A DNA stretch of 64,000 nt from Pararhizobium_B sp963838155 (GTDB taxonomy: Bacteria; Pseudomonadota; Alphaproteobacteria; Rhizobiales; Rhizobiaceae): the NCBI GenBank assembly GCA_963838155.1, contig CAWIQE010000018.1:1-64000 (forward strand), in the 5' to 3' direction. Below the pieces are notes generated by a model. It made no database searches. It saw only the letters and a list, made by a program, of their open reading frames with translations, and had not been told where the DNA came from. Below are positions 8,757-17,042 of this stretch, piece after piece. The first letter of the stretch is position 1. Each line of letters opens with the position of its first letter. The position numbers were made by a program, and so were the translations under genes.

Positions 8757-9806
8757 ATGCCGATATCGCGGTATTTCGTCGTCGCCGGTCTGTTCACGGT
8801 CCTGGGGCTCGGGGCCGGCACGTGGATCGGCTATATCTACGAAGGGACGATCGGCGGTGCGCTGTCGGCGCTCGTGGTTTGCATTTTCCTTTCGGTCCTC
8901 GAAGTCTCGCTTTCCTTCGACAATGCGATCGTCAACGCCCGCGTGCTGGTGACGATGAGCCGAAAGTGGCAGAAGCGCTTTCTCACCTGGGGTATCATCA
9001 TCGCCGTCTTCGGGATGCGGATCGTCTTCCCGCTCGCGATCGTCGCGGTCGCGGCGGACCTCAATCCGCTGGAAGCGCTGGAGATGGCGATCTACCGTCC
9101 GGAAGCCTATTCCCGCGCCATGAGCGGCGCACAACTCGGCATTTCGGCCTTCGGGGGCGCGTTCCTGATGATGGTTGCGCTTCGGTTCTTTTTCGATCGC
9201 GAAAAGGACGTCCACTGGATCGCGGCGCTGGAAAGGAAGCTTTTGCGCCTCTCCCGCCTGAAGGGCGTCGAGATCGGGTTCGTCCTGCTTCTCGTGATGC
9301 TCCTATCAACCGGCCTGCCGGCCGAGGAGCAGACCTACTTCATCACCTCGGCTCTGTGGGGACTGGTCGTCTTTCTCGGCGTGGAAGCTGCCGGCCGCCT
9401 GCTCGACGCGCCCCGCGACTGTGCCAATGCCGCATGCAAGGCGGGCGTCGGGGCCTTTCTCTATCTCGAAATGCTCGACGCCAGCTTTTCCTTCGACGGC
9501 GTCGTCGGGGCGTTCGCCGTGTCGAGCAACCTGTTCATCATCGCAGTCGGGCTGGGGATCGGGGCGTTCTACATCCGCGCAATGACGATCATGCTGGCGG
9601 AGAAGCGGACGCTTGCCGAATACCGCTATCTCGAACACGGTGCGTTCTACGCGATACTGGTGCTGGCGCTGATCATGTTCGGGCAGGCCTATGTGCACGT
9701 GCCGGAGATGGTCACGGGCCTTCTTGGGGTCGCACTGATCCTGCTGTCGCTTTATTCCTCGGTGAACTCCAATCGGCGCGACCGCGCCCGCGCCGAGACG
9801 GCGTGA
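8757..9806 (+). CDS. DUF475 family integral membrane protein (TerC superfamily)
   Basis: This 349-residue inner-membrane protein has about nine to ten hydrophobic segments. It carries the duplicated acidic motif of the TerC/LysE-like superfamily: EVSLSFDNAIVNA in the second helix and DASFSFDGVVGAF near residue 250. Those acidic residues lie within membrane helices and in related TerC proteins are linked to manganese efflux or metallation of exported proteins; DUF475 itself is uncharacterised. The start at MPISRYFVVAGLF is chosen because upstream sequence in frame lacks protein character. A second TerC relative lies 950 bases downstream on the other strand. Confidence 0.85.
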   Translation: MPISRYFVVAGLFTVLGLGAGTWIGYIYEGTIGGALSALVVCIFLSVLEVSLSFDNAIVNARVLVTMSRKWQKRFLTWGIIIAVFGMRIVFPLAIVAVAADLNPLEALEMAIYRPEAYSRAMSGAQLGISAFGGAFLMMVALRFFFDREKDVHWIAALERKLLRLSRLKGVEIGFVLLLVMLLSTGLPAEEQTYFITSALWGLVVFLGVEAAGRLLDAPRDCANAACKAGVGAFLYLEMLDASFSFDGVVGAFAVSSNLFIIAVGLGIGAFYIRAMTIMLAEKRTLAEYRYLEHGAFYAILVLALIMFGQAYVHVPEMVTGLLGVALILLSLYSSVNSNRRDRARAETA

Positions 9807-9835
9807 CCCGGCCTACGGTAGCCGGGTTCCCCAAC

Positions 9836-10579
9836 TCACGCCGCCTTGAGGTTTTCCCCGAAGAAGTCGACGAGACGCTTCCAGTGACGCTCCGCGCCGG
9901 CCTCGTCATATGCGCCGTGATCGGGCACGACCCAGCCATGGCCGGAGCCGACGTAGTTCTCGATGATGTAGGTCACTTCCGCCTCGCGCAGCGACCGGGC
10001 GAGGAGGGCCGACTGCTCCGGCGGACAGGAGTTGTCGACGCCGGCGGTGCCGATGTAGACGGCGGCCTTGATCTCGCCGGCCCGTTTGTGCGGGCTGTTC
10101 TGCGCGTCGGTCGCCAGCCGCCCGCCGTGAAAGCTCGCGGCGGCCTTGACCCGGTCGGGACAGGCGGCCGCCGCGGTGAGGGCGTGGCCGCCGCCCATGC
10201 AGTACCCGGTCGTGCCGATGGGCCCGGTCGCTCCGTGTTCCTCCAGGGCTGCGACGAATGCCTTGGTGTCGCGCTCCGTCACCTCGTACGGAGTCTCCTT
10301 CATCATGGACATCATCTTTTCCTTGGTCTCGGGATCCGAGAAGGCCGTCTTCGGGTCGAACGCGTAGGGGCCGAACCGGTAGAAGAGATCCGGCACCAGG
10401 ACGAGATAGCCATGGCCGGCCAGCCGTTCGGCCATGCCGTCGAGAGCGGGGCGGGGGCCGAAGATATCCATGTAGAGCACGACGCCGGGGTGCCCCGTGC
10501 CGGAGGCGCCCTCGGGCGAGAAGAGGCCCGCGCGGGCCGTGCCGTCCGCCGTTTCGATGCTGATGTCCCGCTTGCCCAC
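9836..10579 (-). CDS. Dienelactone hydrolase family protein
   Basis: This 247-residue alpha/beta hydrolase has the nucleophile elbow GTTGYCMGGGHAL with Cys at about residue 127, an Asp in YIGTAGVDNSCPPEQ and a His in GHGWVVPDHGAYDEA, the Cys-Asp-His triad of dienelactone hydrolases. The start is the GTG at 10579, preceded by AGGGAG at eight bases. An open frame continues upstream but runs into the palindromic repeat at 10602-10707. No aromatic ring-cleavage genes surround it, so a role in chlorocatechol breakdown is not supported. It is more likely a general carboxylesterase. Confidence 0.88.
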   Translation of the reverse strand: MGKRDISIETADGTARAGLFSPEGASGTGHPGVVLYMDIFGPRPALDGMAERLAGHGYLVLVPDLFYRFGPYAFDPKTAFSDPETKEKMMSMMKETPYEVTERDTKAFVAALEEHGATGPIGTTGYCMGGGHALTAAAACPDRVKAAASFHGGRLATDAQNSPHKRAGEIKAAVYIGTAGVDNSCPPEQSALLARSLREAEVTYIIENYVGSGHGWVVPDHGAYDEAGAERHWKRLVDFFGENLKAA

Positions 10580-10601
10580 GATTTTTCTCCCTGTCGAATT
10601 C

Positions 10602-10707
10602 CTAGCGCGCTTCCAGGAAAAGTGGAAACCGGTTTTCCGTCCGGGAGCGCGTAAAAACAATGAGGTAGAGCCTGTCCGCGAATCCGTGAAACGCGGACAG
10701 GCTCTAG
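10602..10707. repeat. RIME-like palindromic intergenic repeat
   Basis: A 106-bp element bounded by CTAG at both ends. It contains two palindromes: an imperfect one at 10607-10650 (GCGCTTCC...GGGAGCGC, with GGAAAA/TTTTCC inside) and a perfect 15-bp inverted repeat, TAGAGCCTGTCCGCG at 10666-10680 and its complement at 10692-10706, with an 11-base loop. The linker GCGTAAAAACAATGAGGTAGAGC resembles the mosaic repeats scattered through rhizobial genomes (RIME type, about 108 bp with two palindromes). It sits between a dienelactone hydrolase start and a terC stop. No second copy was noticed in this window. Confidence 0.7.
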
Positions 10708-10755
10708 TCCGGTGGTCGCTCATCTACCGCCTGGACCGGGAAAATCAACGCGGCA

Positions 10756-11583
10756 TCAGGCGTCCGAACGTCGCGGTTTGCCGGTGCGCCTGGCGGCGAG
10801 CCGACGCTCCGCCAGAAGCCGTCTCTGGTAGCGACCCTGCACGACCTCCACCGCGACCATGGTGCCGAGCACGAAATAGAAGGTCGATTTCGCCATCGGC
10901 TCGATCGGAAAGCCGAAGAAGGCGAGATGGGCGAGGTGGCCGCCTTCCGACATCAGCATGAACCCCACCAGGAGGAGCACGAAGAGGCCGAGCACCTCGT
11001 ACATGCGGTTGCGGTCGAGAAAGCGGGCGACGGTATCGGTCATCGCCACCATGAGCGCGCCGGACGCCACGATGGCGGCGGCGATGACGACGAAATGGCT
11101 GGTGAGCGCGACTGCCGAAAGGACGGTATCGAACGAGAATACGACGTTCATGACCAGGATCCAGACCATTGCTGCGGTTACCGAGCGCTGCCCGGGCCTT
11201 TCCTCCCCGTGCTCGAGGTCGTCGGTCCCGATCATGTGGAAGAGTTCCTTCATGGCCGTATAGATGAGGAAGACGCCGCCGCCGAGCACGATCAGCGAAT
11301 GGCCGCTGAAAGCGCCCGAAAACCAGGCGCCGTTCAAGGAAATGAAGGGATCCTGGAACAGGGCGATCAGCTTGAGGATGGCAAAGAGCAGCAGGATCCG
11401 CAGCCCGATCGCGAGGATCATGCCCCAGCGGCGCACCAGCGCCTGGCGTGCCGGGTCGACCTTCTTGGCCTCCAGCGAGATATAGAGAAGGTTGTCGAAA
11501 CCGAGCACGGTTTCCAGTGCCGTCAGGATGACGAAGGTGGTCAGATTGTCGATGGTGAAGAGATCGGCGAACACGGATGGCAT
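10756..11583 (-). CDS. TerC family integral membrane protein
   Basis: The 275-residue product is a seven-helix TerC protein: LETVLGFDNLLYIS near the N terminus and MNVVFSFDTVLSAVALT near the middle supply the paired in-membrane Asp motifs, and the C-terminal tail is Arg-rich. Relatives (Alx, MeeF/MeeY, YkoY) export Mn2+ or supply metal to secreted enzymes; the exact role here is unproven. The ATG at 11583 is the only plausible start because the upstream frame is low-quality sequence. The gene is separated from the lipase upstream of it by 38 bases on the same strand, so the two may be cotranscribed. Confidence 0.87.
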   Translation of the reverse strand: MPSVFADLFTIDNLTTFVILTALETVLGFDNLLYISLEAKKVDPARQALVRRWGMILAIGLRILLLFAILKLIALFQDPFISLNGAWFSGAFSGHSLIVLGGGVFLIYTAMKELFHMIGTDDLEHGEERPGQRSVTAAMVWILVMNVVFSFDTVLSAVALTSHFVVIAAAIVASGALMVAMTDTVARFLDRNRMYEVLGLFVLLLVGFMLMSEGGHLAHLAFFGFPIEPMAKSTFYFVLGTMVAVEVVQGRYQRRLLAERRLAARRTGKPRRSDA

Positions 11584-11621
11584 CCTCGTGAATGGCAAAG
11601 GGCGGCAGTCGTCGTCAATGG

Positions 11622-12554
11622 TTATGCCGGACGGCGTGGTGTGCCCAGACCGCGAACTCGGCCATGGTCGAAATCGGCGTCCTTCTCGTTGAGCGTCTCG
11701 TGCCGGAAATGGTCGCGGATGCGCAGCGTGACGTCGACGAGGCCCGCGCGGCGGGCCCTGTCCGCCAGCCGGCGCACCGCCTGGCCGCTGCCGGTCGAAG
11801 GGTCGGCGCTGCCGCCGACGATATGGACGGGCAGCGCCCTCGGCAGGCGCCGCAGCGCCTCCAGCGTTCCGCCTCGCCGGATCAGGGCGAACACGTCGCG
11901 CCACATCGAGACGCTCGGCCGGAAGCCGCAGAGTGGGTCGGAGAGCCACGCGTCGACGGCCTCCGGCCGGCTCGACAGCCAGTCCGCGGGCGTCCGCCGG
12001 TCGGGCATGGCCTTCGCCCAGGCTTCGAAGGTCAGTCGGGGCAGCATGCGGCTCTCGACGTCGGACCCGAGAAGCATGCGCTCCACCGCGAGGACGGCGC
12101 GCGCGGCGAGGGCGGCCGGACCGCCGTCGAAATTGGCGTTCCAGACGGCCAGGGCGTTCAGCTTGTCGGGATGGGATACCGCGAAGTTCAGGCAGATCAG
12201 CCCGCCCATCGAATGGCCGAAGACGACGACAGGCAGGCCGGGATGTACCTCCACCGCATGGTCGCGTACGGCCAGGCAGTCGGCGACGACGGCATCGGCT
12301 CCGCCCTTCGCGGCGAAGATGCCCCGCGGGGCGTCGGCGGCGCTCGTGTGCCCGTGGCCGCGATGGTCGTGGGCATGCACGTGAAAGCCGCGGCGCGCCA
12401 TGAAGCGGGCGAAGTCGGCGTAGCGGCCGGAATGCTCCGCGAGCCCGTGGGCGATGAGGAGGATCGCCCTCGGCTGTCCTTCCGCAGGCTGATATCGCGT
12501 CGCGAGCCGCGCGCCCGTGGGCGACGGCAGGTTCTTGATCGTCTGGAAGGGCAT
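11622..12554 (-). CDS. Alpha/beta hydrolase, monoacylglycerol lipase-like
   Basis: This 310-residue protein has the lysophospholipase/monoacylglycerol lipase pattern: LLIAHGLAEHSGRYADFA oxyanion region, AHDHRGHGHT, the nucleophile elbow FGHSMGGL with Ser115, Asp in HIVGGSADPS, and a late His in RDHFRHETLNE. No signal peptide is seen, so it likely works in the cytoplasm or at the inner membrane face on glycerolipids. The SDR frame just upstream reads through and overlaps its first 358 bases because of an apparent frameshift; if that is corrected, the two genes are separated by 4 bases and look like an operon. Confidence 0.87.
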   Translation of the reverse strand: MPFQTIKNLPSPTGARLATRYQPAEGQPRAILLIAHGLAEHSGRYADFARFMARRGFHVHAHDHRGHGHTSAADAPRGIFAAKGGADAVVADCLAVRDHAVEVHPGLPVVVFGHSMGGLICLNFAVSHPDKLNALAVWNANFDGGPAALAARAVLAVERMLLGSDVESRMLPRLTFEAWAKAMPDRRTPADWLSSRPEAVDAWLSDPLCGFRPSVSMWRDVFALIRRGGTLEALRRLPRALPVHIVGGSADPSTGSGQAVRRLADRARRAGLVDVTLRIRDHFRHETLNEKDADFDHGRVRGLGTPRRPA

Positions 12555-13246
12555 CGATTCAGAAGGAACTCGACAAAGGGTCTCAGCTCGATTTCCCAGC
12601 TCCACGCTGAACGATGCTGGTCGACCAGCTGCATGCAGGCCTCCGCGATGCGATCGGGATCCAGCATGGAATCCGGCCTGTCGGCGGGCTCGGAGCGACC
12701 CGGATTGCGAATCGCGCCGTCGATGACGACGTGGCCGACGTGAATGCCCTGCGGGTGGAGTTCCCGTGCCATGGACTGGGCGAGCCCGCGCAGCGCGAAC
12801 TTGCCCATGGCGAACGGCGCCGAGCGCGGATAGCCCTTGACGCCGGCCGACGCGCCGGTGAGGAGGATGGTGCCCGACTGTCTCGGCAGCATGCGACGGA
12901 CGGCCTGCTGCGCGGTGAGGAAGGCGCCGAAGGCCGTCACCTCCAGCGATTTGCGCACCTCCTCCGGATCGAGCTCGACCAGCGGACCGCGAACCCGGTA
13001 GGACGGGTTGTAGAGGACGACGGCAAGGTCGCCGCCGAGTGCGTCGACGGCAGAGAACAGCGCTTCGACGTCCCGCGGCTTCGAGGCGTCGCACGCCACG
13101 CTTCGGGCGCCCGTCTCCGCCTCGAGGCCGGAGAGCTTGTCCGTGTGGCGGGCGGCGAGCAGGATCTCGTGCCCTCGGGCCGCGAGATTGCGGGCGACGG
13201 AGGCGGAGAGGCCATCGCCGGCGCCGACGATGAGGGCTGTGGACAT
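12197..13246 (-). CDS. SDR family oxidoreductase with 3'-end frameshift
   Basis: Residues 1-226 form a complete short-chain dehydrogenase: ALIVGAGDGLSASVARNLAARG for NAD(P), VVLYNPSYR, LLTGASAG, and FAMGKFALRGLAQS with Phe where the classical catalytic Tyr stands. The family normally ends a few residues after WSWEIELRPFVE. Here the next bases are TTCCTTCTGA: a TGA at 12559-12561 is out of frame by one base, so translation continues about 120 more residues in a meaningless frame over the next gene, giving 349. The start has AAGGAG seven bases upstream. Either a single-base insertion or an assembly error; the intended gene is probably 12559-13246. Confidence 0.8.
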   Translation of the reverse strand: MSTALIVGAGDGLSASVARNLAARGHEILLAARHTDKLSGLEAETGARSVACDASKPRDVEALFSAVDALGGDLAVVLYNPSYRVRGPLVELDPEEVRKSLEVTAFGAFLTAQQAVRRMLPRQSGTILLTGASAGVKGYPRSAPFAMGKFALRGLAQSMARELHPQGIHVGHVVIDGAIRNPGRSEPADRPDSMLDPDRIAEACMQLVDQHRSAWSWEIELRPFVEFLLNRCPSRRSRTCRRPRARGSRRDISLRKDSRGRSSSSPTGSRSIPAATPTSPASWRAAAFTCMPTTIAATGTRAPPTPRGASSPRRAEPMPSSPTAWPYATMRWRYIPACLSSSSAIRWAG

Positions 13247-13362
13247 GACGATACTCCTTGCGGCGCTGGCGAAAATGGGACGCCCCGTTGCGGGGCGCAA
13301 GGGTTTCGCCTAAGTACACGCTCAATTCCCGTTACGCCCCAGCGAAGAGTGAGACGTCCCGC

Positions 13363-15012
13363 ATGGCACGCCAGTTCATCTACCACATGGCCGGGCTCAA
13401 CAAGGCCTATGGCAGCAAGAAAGTTCTCGAGAACATCCACCTGTCGTTCTACCCGGACGCCAAGATCGGCATTCTCGGCCCCAACGGCGCCGGCAAGTCG
13501 ACGGTCCTCAGGATCATGGCCGGGCTCGACACCGAGTTCACCGGCGAGGCCTGGGTGGCCGACGGTGCGACCGTCGGCTACCTGCCGCAGGAGCCGCAGC
13601 TCGACGAAAGCCTCGACGTCACCGGCAACGTGATGGAAGGGGTCGCCGACAAGAGGGCGATACTCGACCGCTACAACGAGCTGATGATGAACTATTCGGA
13701 CGAGACGGCCGACGAGGGTGCGAAGCTGCAGGACGTCATCGACGCGCAGAACCTGTGGGACCTCGACAGCCAGGTCGAGATGGCCATGGAGGCGCTTCGC
13801 TGCCCGCCGGGGGACGCGGACGTGACGACGCTGTCCGGCGGCGAGAAGCGCCGCGTGGCGCTCTGCAAGCTGCTGCTGGCGCAGCCGGACATGCTCCTCC
13901 TCGACGAGCCCACGAACCATCTCGACGCGGAGACCATCGCCTGGCTCGAGAAGCACCTGCGCGAATATCCCGGCGCCGTGCTGATGATCACCCACGACCG
14001 CTACTTCCTCGACAACGTGACCGGCTGGATCCTCGAGCTGGACCGCGGCCGCGGCATCCCCTACGAGGGCAACTACACCGCCTACCTGGAAAAGAAGGCG
14101 AAGCGCATGTCCCAGGAGGGACGGGAGGAGGCGGCCCGCCAGCGGGCGCTCGCCCGCGAGCGCGAGTGGATGGGCCAGAGCCCGCAGGCGCGCCAGACCA
14201 AGTCGAAGGCCCGCATCAAGGCCTATGACGAACTGGTCAAGGCAGCGGCGGACCGACGCCCGGGCGACGCGCAGATCGTCATTCCGGCCGGCGAGCGGCT
14301 CGGCAACGTGGTGATCGAGGCCGAAGGGCTGAAGAAGGGGTATGGCGACCGGCTGCTCATCGACGACCTGTCGTTCCAGCTGCCGCCGGGCGGCATCGTC
14401 GGCGTGATCGGCGCGAACGGCGCAGGCAAGACCACGCTCTTCCGCATGATCACCGGCCAGGAAGAGCCCGACGCCGGCACGTTCCGCGTCGGCGACACCG
14501 TGAAGCTCGGCTATGTCGACCAGAGCCGGGATTCGCTCGATCCGAAGAAGACCGTCTGGGAGGAGATTTCCGGCGGCAACGACATCATCAAGCTCGGCCC
14601 GCACGAGATGAACAGCCGTGCCTATGTCGGTGCCTTCAACTTCAAGGGCGGCGACCAGCAGCAGCCCGTCGGCACGCTGTCGGGCGGCCAGCGCAATCGC
14701 GTCCACCTCGCCAAGATGCTGAAATCCGGCGGCAACGTCATCCTGCTCGACGAGCCGACCAACGACCTCGACACCGAGACCCTTGCCGCGCTGGAAGACG
14801 CGCTCGAGAACTTCGCGGGATGCGCGGTCATCATCAGCCACGACCGCATGTTCCTCGACCGGCTCGCCACCCATATCCTGTCCTTCGAAGGCGACAGCCG
14901 TGTCGAGTGGTTCGAGGGCAATTTCGAGGACTACGAGAAGGACAAGATCCGCCGCCTCGGTCCTGAGAGCGTCAATCCGAAGCGCGTCACCTACAAGCGG
15001 CTGACGCGTTAG
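13363..15012 (+). CDS. ettA: Energy-dependent translational throttle protein EttA
   Basis: This 549-residue ABC-F ATPase has two nucleotide-binding domains and no membrane helices. Domain one has Walker A GPNGAGKST (39-47), signature LSGGEKRR and Walker B MLLLDEPTNHLD. Domain two has GANGAGKTT, LSGGQRNR and VILLDEPTNDLD. The region between holds the arm and linker that contact the ribosomal E site. EttA gates entry of 70S initiation complexes into elongation according to ATP/ADP ratio. The frame is open upstream, but MARQFIYHMAGLNKAYG is the standard N terminus. It is divergent from the SDR gene. Confidence 0.95.
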   Translation: MARQFIYHMAGLNKAYGSKKVLENIHLSFYPDAKIGILGPNGAGKSTVLRIMAGLDTEFTGEAWVADGATVGYLPQEPQLDESLDVTGNVMEGVADKRAILDRYNELMMNYSDETADEGAKLQDVIDAQNLWDLDSQVEMAMEALRCPPGDADVTTLSGGEKRRVALCKLLLAQPDMLLLDEPTNHLDAETIAWLEKHLREYPGAVLMITHDRYFLDNVTGWILELDRGRGIPYEGNYTAYLEKKAKRMSQEGREEAARQRALAREREWMGQSPQARQTKSKARIKAYDELVKAAADRRPGDAQIVIPAGERLGNVVIEAEGLKKGYGDRLLIDDLSFQLPPGGIVGVIGANGAGKTTLFRMITGQEEPDAGTFRVGDTVKLGYVDQSRDSLDPKKTVWEEISGGNDIIKLGPHEMNSRAYVGAFNFKGGDQQQPVGTLSGGQRNRVHLAKMLKSGGNVILLDEPTNDLDTETLAALEDALENFAGCAVIISHDRMFLDRLATHILSFEGDSRVEWFEGNFEDYEKDKIRRLGPESVNPKRVTYKRLTR

Positions 15013-15040
15013 CAAATGAGATATTCCGCCAACGGCCGAT

Positions 15041-16612
15041 GTGGTATCCTTTCGCGCAGCGGCGGATCCGGGGGGACCGGGTCGGTTCGGTTCATTCATC
15101 CGGCGCGGCACGCGTTCCGCGGTCTGGTTTGATCGGAGTTTTGTTCTGGGGCCAGATTTCGAGAAGTTGTTCGAGGCGATCTCCAGCCCCTACATGGTGC
15201 TGGACCGTGACCTCGACTACGTCGCGGTCAATGCGGAGTACGAGCGGGTGACGATGCGCCCGGCAGAGGCCTATCTGGGGCGGCACGTCTTCGACATGTT
15301 TCCGAATGAAGGCGAGAGCGGTCGTCGGCTGAAGGCCTCCTTCGCGCGGGTTCTCGCGAGCGGCGAGACCGACACGCTGGCCTATCTTCCCTACGACATT
15401 CCGCGTCCGGACGAGCAGGGCGGCGGCTTCGACCGACGGTTCTGGAGCTGCGTGCACACGCCGCTTCTCGACGAGGACGGCGACGTTGCCTTCATCGTCC
15501 AGAACACGGTCGACGTGACCGAGATCGTGCATCTCAAGGAGGCGACCGCGCTTCCCTTCCGCATGCGGAGCGAGGAAGCCCAGCTCATCGAACGGGCGCA
15601 GCAGGCCGACCGGATGCGCGAGGAGACACTCTCCCAGAGCGCGGACTTCCGCCGGATGTTCCAGCAGGCACCGGGTTTCTTCGCCGTTCTCTCGGGGCCG
15701 GAGCATACCTTCACCTTCGCCAACGACGCCTATCAAAGACTGATCGGCAACCGGCCCCTGATCGGCAGGTCGGTCGTCGAGGCCCTGCCGGAAATCCGCG
15801 GGCAGGGCTTCGAGGAACTGCTCGACGCGGTCTTCGAAACCGGCCGGCCGGCCGGCGGCGAGGCCATGCGGGTCATGCTTCGCCAGCAGCCGGACGAGCC
15901 GCCGCGCGAGACGTTCCTGGATTTTTCCTACGACGCCATCCGGGATGCGAACGGGGACATCACGGGCGTCTTCGTGCAGGGCATGGACCGCACGGAATCG
16001 GTGCGTGCCCAGCAGCGCCAGAAGCTGCTGCTCGACGAGCTCAACCATCGCGTCAAGAACACCCTCGCCACGGTCCAGTCGATCGTCTCGCAGACGCTTC
16101 GCTCCGCACAGGATCCGCGTTCGGCCCGGCGCGACATCGAGGCGCGTCTCTCGGCCCTTTCGAAGGCGCACAATCTGCTGAGCGCCGGCAACTGGGCGAG
16201 AACCGAGCTGGGGCAGCTCATTTCGCAGGAATTGTCGCACTATCCGAAAGAGCGGGTCGCCGCCGGCGGGCAGGAGGTCGTGCTCACGCCGCGCATGGCG
16301 ATCTCGGTTGCGATGGTCATCCACGAGCTCTCGACCAACGCGGCAAAATACGGGGCGCTTTCGGCGCCGGAGGGCAGGGTCCGCCTCGACTGGACGGTCG
16401 ACCCGACGGGCGCGATCGTCCTGTCGTGGCAGGAGTCCGGCGGCCCTCCCGTCAACCCGCCGGGCCGGAGAGGCTTCGGGTCGCGCATGATCGAGAGGGT
16501 CATGCGGGGAGAGCTGGGCGGACAGGTCGAGATCGACTACGGGGCGGCGGGGCTGTCGTGCCGTCTGGAAATACCGCAGCGTATCGGCAGCCATGTCGAA
16601 GAGAGTGCGTAG
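15041..16612 (+). CDS. PAS-PAS sensor histidine kinase, HWE family
   Basis: This 523-residue kinase has two PAS domains (about 40-150 and 205-325) and an HWE-type transmitter: phosphoacceptor His near 336 in DELNHRVKNTLATVQS, the N box VIHELSTNAAKYGAL, and WQESGGPPV with the family's Trp-x-Glu. No membrane segment is visible, so it is a soluble sensor; the ligand is unknown. The 5' end is uncertain: the GTG at 15041 has no clear ribosome binding site and the first 40 residues look unlike protein. The start may lie nearer the FEKLFEAISSPYMVLD segment. It is followed after 13 bases by its probable response regulator. Confidence 0.86.
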   Translation: MVSFRAAADPGGPGRFGSFIRRGTRSAVWFDRSFVLGPDFEKLFEAISSPYMVLDRDLDYVAVNAEYERVTMRPAEAYLGRHVFDMFPNEGESGRRLKASFARVLASGETDTLAYLPYDIPRPDEQGGGFDRRFWSCVHTPLLDEDGDVAFIVQNTVDVTEIVHLKEATALPFRMRSEEAQLIERAQQADRMREETLSQSADFRRMFQQAPGFFAVLSGPEHTFTFANDAYQRLIGNRPLIGRSVVEALPEIRGQGFEELLDAVFETGRPAGGEAMRVMLRQQPDEPPRETFLDFSYDAIRDANGDITGVFVQGMDRTESVRAQQRQKLLLDELNHRVKNTLATVQSIVSQTLRSAQDPRSARRDIEARLSALSKAHNLLSAGNWARTELGQLISQELSHYPKERVAAGGQEVVLTPRMAISVAMVIHELSTNAAKYGALSAPEGRVRLDWTVDPTGAIVLSWQESGGPPVNPPGRRGFGSRMIERVMRGELGGQVEIDYGAAGLSCRLEIPQRIGSHVEESA

Positions 16613-16625
16613 AGGAATCGCACGA

Positions 16626-17012
16626 ATGAAGCTCGCCAACATCGCCGTTTTCGTCGCCGAGGACGAGGCCCTCGTCGCGATGAACCTCGAGGACATGCTG
16701 ATGGATCTCGGCTGCAACGTGGCAGGCACGGCCATGCAGGTCGAAGAAGCCGAACGCCTGTTTGCCGGGGGGCTCGAGTGCGACGTCGCCATCCTCGACG
16801 TCAATCTGGCCGGGCAGATGATCTTCGAGTTCGCCGGGCGCCTCGACGCGAGAGGCATTCCGATCGTGTTCGCGACCGGATACGGGCAGGAGGGACTGCC
16901 GGCGGACTGGCGCAGCCACCCGATCCTCCAGAAGCCCTATACCGAGGATCAGGTCGCCGAGGTGCTGGGCCGGGCGGTGGGCGGCAAAGCCGGCAAGATC
17001 GCCAGCAGCTGA
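16626..17012 (+). CDS. Single-domain response regulator
   Basis: A stand-alone receiver of 128 residues: acidic pocket AEDEALVAMN, phosphoacceptor D58 in VAILDVNLAG, and the conserved Lys in ILQKPYTEDQVAEVL. There is no output domain. AGAGGA lies nine bases before the ATG at 16626. Receivers of this type paired with HWE kinases in Hyphomicrobiales usually act as phosphate sinks or relays, for example in light or general stress signalling. Adjacent position with the kinase supports a cognate pair, which remains an inference. Confidence 0.88.
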   Translation: MKLANIAVFVAEDEALVAMNLEDMLMDLGCNVAGTAMQVEEAERLFAGGLECDVAILDVNLAGQMIFEFAGRLDARGIPIVFATGYGQEGLPADWRSHPILQKPYTEDQVAEVLGRAVGGKAGKIASS

Positions 17013-17042
17013 CGGAAGTTCATCCGCAAGGGGGGTGTCGCA

